Shown: in pieces, positions 53,619-61,890 of the stretch
Position numbering within the stretch: the first letter of the stretch is position 1
How the letters are laid out: the number at the start of each line of letters is the position of its first letter
Notes under the pieces: generated by a model
The model's input: only the letters and a program-made list of their open reading frames with translations
What the model was told of the DNA's origin: nothing
Databases searched by the model: none
Position numbers and translations under genes: made by a program
Assembly: GCF_000246855.1 (NCBI RefSeq)
Contig: NC_016609.1
Coordinates: forward strand, 4,526,001-4,590,000
Source of the DNA: Niastella koreensis GR20-10
GTDB taxonomy: Bacteria; Bacteroidota; Bacteroidia; Chitinophagales; Chitinophagaceae
Reading direction: 5' to 3'
Length of the DNA: 64,000 bases

Positions 53619-54331
53619 ACCGGATGTCAGAAATTATCTGGAAAATGTATTTAACAGTTTAAATTAATTCAGGATTGTTTAACGGCATAGCGCCATTGGA
53701 ACTAAATCGACTAAAACGTTATTCAGGCTGTATGAAATGGCTGAAATGCCATGTGCAGAGTAGAAAATGAGGCCTTTTTTTCATACGCAACCATTTTTCA
53801 ATCGTAAATAGATCCAGGCGGTTTACAACCAGTTACTTATTGATGCCTGTTAAGAACTACCGTACTTTATCACATTCGGAGTTGATGGAAAGACGTGCCA
53901 CGTCAATGAGACAGTCGCTTTTGAGAGCTTCAGGTAATTGTTAACTGTTGCCGTTATTGCCGTTTTGTAGACACAAAAACAATGCTGGCATAACGTGGCA
54001 CGCCTCGTCCTTGCTGCTTTTGCTAAATAACCAACACTGAACGCTTTAAAGTGGAAAGCTACACATTTTCACCAGGGGTGTCAATGTCAGGTTTTACTGA
54101 AATGATGGAATATATTACTAAATATTTTTCTGGTGTATGTAATACTATAAGGCATTGCAGGCAAAAAGCCCTTCATATATTACTAAATACAACTGTAAGC
54201 TAAAAGCTGAAAGCCTAAAGCCCAAAGGCAGAAACGCAGTATTCGCTTTTGGCTTTAAGCTTTGGGCTCTAGGCTAAAATGGAACAACCGTTTGCGTGTT
54301 TTTTTTCTGCCTTTAGGCTGTAAGTTTGGTA
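53619..54331. other. Divergent intergenic region between the MaoC and sugar-kinase operons
   Basis: 713 bp without a supported gene. From left to right: a long minus-strand leader (53619-54050); within it GACGTGCCACGTC (53892-53904) and the inverse word AACGTGGCACGCC (53992-54004), which can close an RNA domain of about 110 nt; the promoter and element B (54054-54120); then a short-word repeat tract of AAGCTAAAAGC type (about 54195-54320). A perfect -7 word TAAGTTTG (54321-54328) lies 3 bp before the kinase ATG. Confidence 0.5.
54054..54120 (-). promoter_or_regulatory. Promoter with shared 39-nt operator element, site B
   Basis: On the minus strand TTG (54084-54082), 20 nt, then TAGCTTTC (54061-54054), a 7-of-8 match to TAnnTTTG. 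Bases 54082-54120 match site A at 35 of 39 positions with no gap, in the same orientation and at the same distance from the -7 box. It drives the MaoC/solute-binding-protein/CoA-transferase operon. Confidence 0.65.
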
Positions 54332-55390
54332 ATGTTCCAGCAGATATTAACCCATTATGCGCTAGATCCTGAAAAGTATTCCGTTCAGCCGTTTGGCAGC
54401 GGCCTTATAAACCATACCTGGAAGGTAAGTATGGCCAGTGGACAGGATTGCTATATTCTACAACAGATCAATTCAGCCGTTTTTAAACACCCGTTCGATA
54501 TAGCCCTGAACATGGCCAGCCTGGGCAGCTATTTACAGCAACATTATCCTGACTACCTGTTTGCCGGGCCCCTGCCCACCGCCGCAGGCGACTATTTATA
54601 CGTGGATGACCAGCACCGGTTCTACCGGCTTTTTCCGTTTGTTGCCCAATCGCATTCCATCGACCAGGTTCTTACGGCCGAACAGGCTTTTGAAGCAGCC
54701 CGGCAGTTTGCCCGGTTCACCCACCTGCTAAGTGGTTTTGATACCCGGTTATTAAAGATCACCATCCCGCAATTTCACGATCTGTCGTTAAGATACCTGC
54801 AGTTTACTACCGCCCTCACCAATGGCAATCCGCAGCGCATCCAGGATGCAGCTGAATTAATCGACTATTTACAACAGCAGCAACACCTGGTACAAACCTA
54901 TGAGCATATAAAAAAAGATCCGGGGTTTCGCCTGCGGGTAATCCATCACGACACCAAGATCAGCAACGTGCTATTTGACGATCAGCACAATGGTTTGTGT
55001 GTGATAGACCTCGATACCGTAATGCCTGGTTATTTCATCAGTGATGTGGGCGATATGATGCGGACGTATTTGTCGCCGGTTACTGAGGAAGAAAAGAACG
55101 TGCAGCTGATTACCATCCGGGACGATTTTTTTGCCGCCATTGCCCGCGGCTATATTGAGGAACTGCGCACCGAACTAACTGAAACCGAAAAACAACATTT
55201 TGTATATGCCGGTCAGTTCATGATCTATATGCAGGCATTGCGCTTTTTAACTGACCATTTGAACAACGACGTGTATTATGGCGCCCGGTACGAAGGCCAC
55301 AACTTTGTAAGGGCCCAAAACCAGGCCGTGCTGTTACAACAATACAATGCAAAATCCACCCTGTTTAACCAAATTATTTCAACAATATAA
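54332..55390 (+). CDS. APH-family sugar kinase-like phosphotransferase
   Basis: 352 residues from the ATG at 54332; a TTG two codons upstream only extends the frame. Kinase features are GSGLINHTWKV (nucleotide loop), the catalytic VIHHDTKISNVLFDD and the metal motif VIDLDTVMPGYFISDVGD. Bacterial relatives in this group phosphorylate sugars at C1, for example N-acetylhexosamine 1-kinase. The permease gene begins 2 bp after its stop, so the pair most likely imports and phosphorylates one sugar. Substrate unknown. Confidence 0.8.
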   Translation: MFQQILTHYALDPEKYSVQPFGSGLINHTWKVSMASGQDCYILQQINSAVFKHPFDIALNMASLGSYLQQHYPDYLFAGPLPTAAGDYLYVDDQHRFYRLFPFVAQSHSIDQVLTAEQAFEAARQFARFTHLLSGFDTRLLKITIPQFHDLSLRYLQFTTALTNGNPQRIQDAAELIDYLQQQQHLVQTYEHIKKDPGFRLRVIHHDTKISNVLFDDQHNGLCVIDLDTVMPGYFISDVGDMMRTYLSPVTEEEKNVQLITIRDDFFAAIARGYIEELRTELTETEKQHFVYAGQFMIYMQALRFLTDHLNNDVYYGARYEGHNFVRAQNQAVLLQQYNAKSTLFNQIISTI

Positions 55391-55392
55391 CC

Positions 55393-56679
55393 ATGACTAC
55401 TGCTGATTTACTCACTGTTCCCACACCAGCCAGGCGAACGAACACCACGGCCATTTTCATCATTGGCTTTTTGTTTTTCGTATTCGGATTTATTACCTGG
55501 CTAAATGGCAGCCTGATACAATTCCTGAAACTGGTTTGCCAGTTGCAAAATGATGTAGAGGCCTTTTTTGTAACCACGGCTTTTTATATGGCCTATTTCT
55601 TTCTGGCCATGCCATCGTCTGTTATCTTAAAAAGAACCGGTTTTAAAAAAGGAATGGCGCTGGGCCTGGCAGTTATGGCCATCGGTTCTGTTATTTTTAT
55701 TCCTGCCGCTAAAGAAAGAAGTTTTGCCCTGTTCTTAACCGGTTTGTTTATCCAGGGTACCGGACTCGCGCTGTTACAAACAGCCTCCAATCCATATATC
55801 AGTATTATCGGGCCTATTGAAAGCGCCGCCAAACGCATCAGCATCATGGGCATTTGTAATAAGATAGCCGGCATTAGCAGTCCGCTGATCTTAAGCGCCG
55901 TGTTGTTAAGCAATGCTACAGAGCTGGAAAAAAAGATCGACGCTACAAAAATTGCAGCCGACAAAGAACAATTGTTGAACGAACTGGCTGGCCGGGTAAT
56001 TACTCCCTATATCATTTTGGCTGTACTACTGGCGATCATCGCCTTTTTATTGCTTAAATCACCACTGCCTGAACCGGAGGCCGATAAGGATGACACCACT
56101 CCCCTGCCCAACCTGACCAATAAAAAAAGCATCTGGGAATTTCCGCACCTGGTATTGGGAGCTATTTGCATCTTTTTATATGTAGGGGTTGAAGTAATGG
56201 CGGGTGACGCTATTGGCGTTTATGGCAAAACTATGGGCATGCCATTGGATGTAACCAAAAAATTTACGGCCTATACCCTGGCCGCTATGCTGGTGGGTTA
56301 TGTAATAGGCATTTTTACAATTCCAAAGATCATCTCTCAACAAACGGCACTGAAGTTCTCCGCCCTGCTGGGCATTGTTTTCACCATTGCCGTTTTTGCT
56401 ACCAGCGGCTATACGGCCATCCTGTTCATTGCCTTGCTGGGGCTGGCCAATGCATTGATGTGGCCCGCCATTTGGCCCCTTGCCATAGACAAGCTCGGAA
56501 AATTCACTAAAACCGGTTCTGCCCTGCTGGTGATGGGTATTGCCGGCGGAGCCATAGTTCCATTATTATATGCCACGCTTAAAAAAGATCTGCCGAATCA
56601 TGTGGCCTTCTTTATTAGTGTGTTGCCTTGCTATTTGTACATACTTTATTATTCGATAAAAGGACATAAGCAGAATTAG
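55393..56679 (+). CDS. FHS/FucP-type sugar MFS permease
   Basis: 428 residues with about 12 transmembrane helices. FucP-like markers: FIIGFLFFVFGFITWLNGSL in TM1, FFLAMPSSVILKRTGFKKGM, GTGLALLQTASNPYISIIGP, and YVGVEVMAGDAIGVYGKTMG in TM7. The group carries fucose, glucose, galactose or other hexoses with protons. It follows the kinase gene by 2 bp and ends before the terminator at 56746. Confidence 0.92.
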   Translation: MTTADLLTVPTPARRTNTTAIFIIGFLFFVFGFITWLNGSLIQFLKLVCQLQNDVEAFFVTTAFYMAYFFLAMPSSVILKRTGFKKGMALGLAVMAIGSVIFIPAAKERSFALFLTGLFIQGTGLALLQTASNPYISIIGPIESAAKRISIMGICNKIAGISSPLILSAVLLSNATELEKKIDATKIAADKEQLLNELAGRVITPYIILAVLLAIIAFLLLKSPLPEPEADKDDTTPLPNLTNKKSIWEFPHLVLGAICIFLYVGVEVMAGDAIGVYGKTMGMPLDVTKKFTAYTLAAMLVGYVIGIFTIPKIISQQTALKFSALLGIVFTIAVFATSGYTAILFIALLGLANALMWPAIWPLAIDKLGKFTKTGSALLVMGIAGGAIVPLLYATLKKDLPNHVAFFISVLPCYLYILYYSIKGHKQN

Positions 56680-56745
56680 CTAATGTAATAATTCGATAAT
56701 GTGATAATGGAATACAAGGCTATAAAATAATTGCCTTCTTCAAAC

Positions 56746-56782
56746 AAAATGCCACCCGCCTGTCAACAGGCGGTGGCATTTT
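56746..56782. terminator. Bidirectional terminator after the FHS permease
   Basis: AAAATGCCACC(C)GCCTGT pairs with ACAGGCGGTGGCATTTT, a 17-bp stem with one bulged C. It is followed by T-rich sequence on the plus strand and preceded by A-rich sequence, so it can end transcripts from both sides. Confidence 0.85.
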
Positions 56783-56807
56783 TGTTTTTGATCCGTCTGC
56801 CTTCTTC

Positions 56808-57173
56808 CTACCATTGTATCTTATACATAATATCAGGAAAGAACCCGATCTGGTAAACTGTACCCACCTGTTTTTGCACCTGGTTATAGCGGCGGATGAA
56901 AACATTATCACGATTGGTTACCTTCTGCAGATCGAGGTACAGGGTTTGTAATAAACTGCGTTTACTGCTGTTTAACCGAAAACCAAAGCGGGTATCGAGG
57001 CGGGTACCACTACGATCAGTGCAGTGAACAACACATGCAACAGAATATTTACCAGCTTTCCTTTCAAGAGGTGATAGTTGAAAGTACGAATGTAAATTTT
57101 TTAGAATTACCGGGTTCTTATCGATGACATCTGGTGCCTTTTCGTAGTTAACAGGATGTTTTCTGATGATGAA
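56808..57173 (-). pseudogene. C-terminal remnant of a TonB-dependent receptor
   Basis: An open minus-strand frame of about 120 codons with no usable start. Its last ~70 codons read as the end of an outer-membrane barrel: GTRLDTRFGFRLN, TLYLDLQKVTNRDNVF, then VGTVYQIGFFPDIMYKIQW followed by TAG. The final aromatic residue and the 'L-D-L-Q-N-V-T-N-R' type strand are typical of TonB-dependent receptors. The first ~50 codons (HPVNYEKAPDVIDKNP) do not look like a barrel, so a deletion junction near 57010 is likely. It has no intact copy in the window. Confidence 0.6.
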
Positions 57174-57361
57174 ATTCCGGTTTCAGGCTGCAGGCTTCAG
57201 GTTCCGGTTACCTGCCGCCTGTCACAGGTGGCAGGAAAGAGAACCTATAAACTAAAAAAGGAACGGGCTCAGGAACTTAAAAATCCAATAACCTACTAAC
57301 TTTTAATGAATTAGCCCCTTTCTATCCCCCAAGCAGCCCCCAAAAAGCTAAATCTATTAGC

Positions 57362-57393
57362 TTACCCTGAAACAGGCTATAGGTTTACCCTGA
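57362..57393 (+). promoter_or_regulatory. Direct repeat upstream of araB, possible operator
   Basis: Two exact copies of TTACCCTGA with a 23-bp repeat distance (about two helical turns), 93 bp before the -7 box. The spacing would place two regulator subunits on one face of DNA. Binding by an arabinose regulator is inference. Confidence 0.35.
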
Positions 57394-57485
57394 TATTTTC
57401 CCAACCACTCAACAAGTAATTTTTGAATATTCATACTTTAAGTGTTATTTTGACACAAAATAGACATAGAGGGCGATTCGCGTCG

Positions 57486-57493
57486 TATCTTTG
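57486..57493 (+). promoter_or_regulatory. -7 promoter element of the ara operon
   Basis: TATCTTTG is an exact TAnnTTTG match, 64 bp before the araB ATG. No TTG lies 19-21 nt upstream; TTTTGACA sits further away at 57448-57455, so the promoter may need an activator. Confidence 0.5.
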
Positions 57494-57557
57494 ATGTCAT
57501 GAAACTCGTTCCCGGTTTAGATCAACTAATAAAAAGTCACTTGTTTTAGTTGCCGAT

Positions 57558-59255
57558 ATGAAAAAAGAAAATTATGTAATTGGGGTTGACTATGGCACCG
57601 ATTCCGTGCGGTCAATCATCGCCAACGCTGCCAATGGGCAGGAAGTTGCCTCAGCAGTTTTTTATTATCCCCGCTGGAAAGATGGTTTGTATTGTGACCC
57701 GGGCGTAAACCAGTTCAGGCAGCATCCGCTTGACTACCTGGAAGGCCTGGAGCAAACGATTACCCGTTGCTTACTGCAGGCGGGTCCCTCTGTAACGGCC
57801 AACATCAGGGCCATTTCGGTAGATACAACCGGTTCTACCCCAGTAGCGGTAGATGAAACCGGTACCCCGCTCGCCCTGTTACCCCGGTTCGAGAAAAATC
57901 CCAACGCCATGTTCGTGTTATGGAAAGACCATACTTCCGTTCCGGAAGCGGCCGCCATCAATGCGCATGCAGAAAAGTACGACATCAACTACCTGCAATA
58001 CGTAGGTGGTATTTACTCGTCTGAATGGTTCTGGGCAAAACTGCTGCACATCCTGCGCGAAGACAAAGAAATCCGTGAAGCCTGCTATTCGTGGGTGGAG
58101 CATTGCGATTGGATCCCCTTCGTACTTACCGGCGGCAAACAGGCTTCTGCCATGAAACGCAGCGTATGCGCCGCAGGCCACAAGGCCCTGTGGGCAGCTG
58201 AATTCGGCGGCTTACCACCCGATCAATGGTTTACCGGGCTTGACCCATTGTTAGCCGGTTTTACCAAAAGACTTTTCACCAACACCTATACTTCCGATAA
58301 AGCAGCCGGCACCCTGAGTCCTGAATGGGCCGCCAAACTGGGCCTTTCTACCGACGTGGTGATCGGCGTTGGCGCTTTTGACGCCCACATGGGCGCTGTA
58401 GGCGGACAGATTGAGCCCTACCACCTGAGCAAAGTAATGGGCACTTCTACCTGCGATATGCTGGTAGCCCCGCTGAGCGAAGTGGAAGGCAAACTGGTTA
58501 AAGGGATCTGCGGACAGGTACCTGGTTCCGTTCTGCCGGGCATGATGGGACTGGAAGCTGGCCAAAGTGCCTTCGGTGATGCCTACGCCTGGTTTAAAAA
58601 GGTGCTGGCCTGGCCGCTGCAACACGTATTGGGACAATCAACTATCGTAAATACAGAAACGGCCAAAGCCATCATCGATGAAATAAGCGATAAGCTGATT
58701 CCCGAATTAAGCAAACAGGCAGCTTTGTTGCACATCGATGAAAACAGCGAACTGGCGCTTGACTGGTTCAATGGCCGCCGTACACCCGATGCCAACCAGG
58801 AGCTGAAAGGCGCTATCACCGGTCTTAACCTCGGCAGCGATGCGCCCCGGATCTTCAGGGCCATTGTGGAAGCTACCTGCTTTGGCGCCAAAGCCATTGT
58901 TGACCGCTTTAACCACGAAGGCGTTCCCGTAAAAGGATTGATCGGCCTGGGTGGCGTTGCCAAAAAATCGCCGTTCATTATGCAAATGATGGCCGACGTT
59001 ATGAATATGCCTATCCGGATTCATAAATCGGAACAAACCTGCGCCCTCGGCGCCGCCATGTTTGCCGCTACTGCAGCCGGCATTTACAATAAGTTGGAAG
59101 ACGCCATGGATGCTATGGGTCAGGGTTTTGATGCTACCTACTATCCCGACAAAAACAAAGTAGCCCTTTACCAGAAGCGTTATGCCAGATATCACAAGCT
59201 GGGCGGTTTCATAGAAGGCACTGTTAAATTAAAAGAGCCGGTTTTATCAAATTAA
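57558..59255 (+). CDS. araB: L-ribulokinase
   Basis: 565 residues, FGGY-kinase fold. It phosphorylates L-ribulose to L-ribulose 5-phosphate in the arabinose pathway. The N-terminal phosphate loop GVDYGTDSVRSIIANAANG and ISVDTTGSTPVAVDE are characteristic of AraB, as are NAMFVLWKDHTS (substrate loop), the ATP-site KVMGTSTCDML and the C-terminal GLGGVAKKSPFIMQMMADV. Length equals that of known ribulokinases. Cytoplasmic. First gene of araB-araD-araA-SSS; araD starts 105 bp later after a hairpin. Confidence 0.95.
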   Translation: MKKENYVIGVDYGTDSVRSIIANAANGQEVASAVFYYPRWKDGLYCDPGVNQFRQHPLDYLEGLEQTITRCLLQAGPSVTANIRAISVDTTGSTPVAVDETGTPLALLPRFEKNPNAMFVLWKDHTSVPEAAAINAHAEKYDINYLQYVGGIYSSEWFWAKLLHILREDKEIREACYSWVEHCDWIPFVLTGGKQASAMKRSVCAAGHKALWAAEFGGLPPDQWFTGLDPLLAGFTKRLFTNTYTSDKAAGTLSPEWAAKLGLSTDVVIGVGAFDAHMGAVGGQIEPYHLSKVMGTSTCDMLVAPLSEVEGKLVKGICGQVPGSVLPGMMGLEAGQSAFGDAYAWFKKVLAWPLQHVLGQSTIVNTETAKAIIDEISDKLIPELSKQAALLHIDENSELALDWFNGRRTPDANQELKGAITGLNLGSDAPRIFRAIVEATCFGAKAIVDRFNHEGVPVKGLIGLGGVAKKSPFIMQMMADVMNMPIRIHKSEQTCALGAAMFAATAAGIYNKLEDAMDAMGQGFDATYYPDKNKVALYQKRYARYHKLGGFIEGTVKLKEPVLSN

Positions 59256-59287
59256 AATACGTTCCAGGTTACAAGTTGCAGAGCCTG

Positions 59288-59302
59288 CCCCGCTACGCGG
59301 GG
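59288..59302. repeat. Small GC hairpin and CAGGTTAC-type repeats in the araB-araD linker
   Basis: CCCCGC-TAC-GCGGGG forms a tight stem-loop. It is flanked by inverse words CAGGTTACAAG (59271-) and CCTGTAACCTG (59333-), so the whole linker can fold. It lies inside the operon and is unlikely to be a full terminator. Confidence 0.5.
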
Positions 59303-59360
59303 TTACAGGGTGATTACACCAACATGCCTGAAACCTGTAACCTGAAACCTGAAACTAAAA

Positions 59361-60059
59361 ATGAGCAAGTATCAAGATATAAAAGAAGCCTGTTACAAAG
59401 CCAATATGCAATTACCAGAGTTAAACCTGGTTCTTTTCACTTTTGGTAATGTTAGTGTCGCAGACAGAAGCCTCGGCGTTTTCGCCATCAAGCCCAGCGG
59501 TGTGCCGTACAAAGACCTGGTAGTTGATGAAATGGTGATCGTTGACTTTGATGGCAAGATCATCAGCGGTACTATGCGCCCTTCGAGCGACACAAAAACA
59601 CACGCTGTATTATATAAGGAATGGGAAAAAATAGGCGCTATTGTGCATACACACAGCACTTATGCTACCGCCTGGGCCCAGGCGCAACGCGATATTCCCA
59701 TCTTTGGCACTACCCACGCCGACCATAACACCGTAGATATTCCCTGCGCGCCGCCCATGAGCGACGAAATGATTAAAGGGAACTATGAATATGAGACCGG
59801 TTACCAGATCATCAATTGTTTCAATGACAAGAAATTATCATACGAAGAAGTGGAAATGGTACTGGTAGGCAACCACGCGCCTTTTGCCTGGGGCAAGAAT
59901 GGCGACAAAGCCGTATATAACGCCGCCGTACTGGAAGAAGTAGCCCGCATGGCCTACCTCACCGAGCAGATCAATCCGAAAGCTCCGCGCCTGAAAGACG
60001 CGCTGATTGATAAGCACTGGCAGCGGAAACATGGCAAGGACGCTTACTACGGACAGTAA
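59361..60059 (+). CDS. araD: L-ribulose-5-phosphate 4-epimerase
   Basis: 232 residues, class II aldolase/epimerase fold. It converts L-ribulose 5-phosphate to D-xylulose 5-phosphate. The zinc-binding VHTHSTYATAWAQ pair of His, the FGTTHADHNTVDIPC loop and the AVLVGNHAPFAWG-type strand (here MVLVGNHAPFAWG) with the third His are all present. N-terminal FTFGNVSVADRSLGVFAIKPSG matches the family. Cytoplasmic, between araB and araA. Confidence 0.95.
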   Translation: MSKYQDIKEACYKANMQLPELNLVLFTFGNVSVADRSLGVFAIKPSGVPYKDLVVDEMVIVDFDGKIISGTMRPSSDTKTHAVLYKEWEKIGAIVHTHSTYATAWAQAQRDIPIFGTTHADHNTVDIPCAPPMSDEMIKGNYEYETGYQIINCFNDKKLSYEEVEMVLVGNHAPFAWGKNGDKAVYNAAVLEEVARMAYLTEQINPKAPRLKDALIDKHWQRKHGKDAYYGQ

Positions 60060-60268
60060 TATCGAATGTTGAATATTGAATGTCCAATGTTGAAGTGAAG
60101 AAAACGGGTTAAAGCCAAAAGGTTAAAGGCTAAAGCTAAAACCGGAAGTGTATTTACCTTTCAGCTTTCGGCTTGCAGCTTTAGAACGGTACTGACTATA
60201 AACGAAAAATACTCTATCACTTAAAATAGCACCCGTCACATGACGATTGCCAACTAAATGACCCATTT

Positions 60269-61768
60269 ATGGAAGATTTGAAAAAACTGGAAGTATGGTT
60301 TGTAACAGGAAGTCAACACCTGTATGGCGAAGAAACCCTGAAACAGGTTGCCGACCACTCAACACAAATTGCACGATCACTCGATAAAGATCCTTTAATT
60401 CCGGTGCGCGTGGTATTTAAGCCCGTGGTAAAATCACCTGAAGAGATCTACCAGGTTTGCCAGGAAGCTAATACCACTTCTACCTGTATTGGTATCATTG
60501 CCTGGATGCACACTTTCTCGCCCGCTAAAATGTGGATCGGTGGATTGAAAGTGTTGCAAAAACCTTTGTTACACCTGCATACCCAGTTTAATCGCGATAT
60601 TCCCTGGAGCAGCATAGATATGGACTTCATGAACCTGAACCAAAGCGCCCACGGCGACCGCGAATTCGGTTTCATGGTTAGCCGCATGCGTTTGAACCGT
60701 AAAGTGGTAGTTGGTCACTGGCAGGAAGCCACGGTTGTGAAAAGTGTGGAAGTGTGGATGCGCGCTGCCGCTGGTTGGAACGACTGGCAAAACGCCCGCT
60801 TCTGCCGCTTTGGCGATAACATGCGCCAGGTTGCGGTAACAGATGGTGACAAAGTAGAAGCTGAACTGAAATTTGGTTATTCAGTAAACGGTTACGGTAT
60901 TGGCGACCTCGTTGAACGCATCAATGCGGTTAGCGACAGCGCCATTGCCCAACAGGTAGCTGAATATGAAGATATATATACGGTACAGGCGGCCCTGCGT
61001 AAAGGTGGCGACCGTCACAACGCCCTGCGCGAAGCTGCTAAACAGGAGATAGGCATGCGCAACTTCCTGAAAGAAGGCAATTTCAAAGGTTTTACCGATA
61101 CATTTGAAGACCTGCATGGCATGGTGCAACTGCCTGGTATCGCCTCTCAGCGCCTGATGGCGTCAGGATACGGTTTTGGCGGTGAAGGCGACTGGAAAAC
61201 ATCTGCCCTGGTACGCGCCATGAAAGTAATGGCAACCGGTTTAAAAGGGGGTAACTCATTCATGGAAGACTATACCTACCATTTTGACCCCAACAACCAG
61301 CTGGTACTGGGTTCACACATGCTGGAAATTTGTCCTTCCATAGCCAACGACAAACCAACTGTTGAAATTCATCCGCTGGGTATTGGCGGCAAAGCTGATC
61401 CCGTGCGCCTGGTGTTCAATGCAGGTTCAGGCCCGGCTTTAAACGCTTCTATCGTTGATATGGGCAACCGTTTCCGCCTCATCGTAAATGAAGTGGTGGC
61501 AGTTGATCCTATCCAAAGCCTGCCCAAACTGCCGGTAGCGCGTGTATTGTGGAAACCATACCCAGACATGAAGACCGGTTGTGCAGCATGGATCCTGGCT
61601 GGTGGCGCTCACCACACAGGTTACAGCCAGAACCTGACTTCCGAACATATGGAAGATTTTGCTGAGATGGCAGGCGTTGAGTACGTACTGATCGGCAAAA
61701 ACAGCAATCTGTACGATCTTAAGAATCAATTAAGATGGAATGATCTGTATTATCGTCATTCTATTTAA
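60269..61768 (+). CDS. araA: L-arabinose isomerase
   Basis: 499 residues, the family length. It converts L-arabinose to L-ribulose using Mn2+. Family motifs include [15 protein letters not shown] at the start, [47 protein letters not shown], and the metal-binding Glu/His region [17 protein letters not shown] and [11 protein letters not shown] 209-bp linker with AAAGGTTAAAGGCTAAAGC-type repeats separates it from araD, but no terminator is seen, so the operon probably continues. Confidence 0.96.
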   Translation: MEDLKKLEVWFVTGSQHLYGEETLKQVADHSTQIARSLDKDPLIPVRVVFKPVVKSPEEIYQVCQEANTTSTCIGIIAWMHTFSPAKMWIGGLKVLQKPLLHLHTQFNRDIPWSSIDMDFMNLNQSAHGDREFGFMVSRMRLNRKVVVGHWQEATVVKSVEVWMRAAAGWNDWQNARFCRFGDNMRQVAVTDGDKVEAELKFGYSVNGYGIGDLVERINAVSDSAIAQQVAEYEDIYTVQAALRKGGDRHNALREAAKQEIGMRNFLKEGNFKGFTDTFEDLHGMVQLPGIASQRLMASGYGFGGEGDWKTSALVRAMKVMATGLKGGNSFMEDYTYHFDPNNQLVLGSHMLEICPSIANDKPTVEIHPLGIGGKADPVRLVFNAGSGPALNASIVDMGNRFRLIVNEVVAVDPIQSLPKLPVARVLWKPYPDMKTGCAAWILAGGAHHTGYSQNLTSEHMEDFAEMAGVEYVLIGKNSNLYDLKNQLRWNDLYYRHSI

Positions 61769-61796
61769 AAAATAATCCACATATTGCGTCCTCGTT

Positions 61797-61827
61797 CCGA
61801 AAGAACTTCAACATGAAGTTCTTTCGG
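61797..61827 (+). promoter_or_regulatory. Perfect 13-bp hairpin between araA and the symporter gene
   Basis: CCGAAAGAACTTC (61797-61809) and GAAGTTCTTTCGG (61815-61827) pair completely around a 5-nt loop AACAT. The longest symporter frame would begin in this loop (ATG at 61813), which argues for the later ATG at 61891. No T run follows, so it looks like an mRNA-stability or translation-control element, not a terminator. Confidence 0.65.
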
Positions 61828-61890
61828 AATTTAATAGGTAAAAAGGCTTCTAAACAACCAACATTCACTAAAAAACTATTGCAGCCCGCT

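Larger units (their letters stand above)
57174..57557. other. Upstream region of the ara operon
   Basis: 384 bp. It holds a stem (57211-57235, CCTGCC and GGCAGG arms), a direct repeat TTACCCTGA at 57362-57370 and 57385-57393 (23-bp spacing), and the -7 box at 57486. A 16-codon frame (57499-57549, starting MKLVPGLDQL) ends 8 bp before araB; it has no arabinose-like or other attenuator feature. No other gene is seen. Confidence 0.5.

Noticed and set aside
53880-54010. Transposase remnant in the MaoC leader
   Set aside because: Short open stretches appear in several frames, but none gives a recognisable transposase motif.
54321-54332. TAAGTTTG as a -7 box giving a leaderless kinase mRNA
   Set aside because: Exact -7 word, but no -33 partner and only 3 bp to the ATG; chance is more likely. 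Mentioned only in the region note.
58251-59195. Long minus-strand frames opposite araB
   Set aside because: Shadow frames over a conserved FGGY kinase; no family features.
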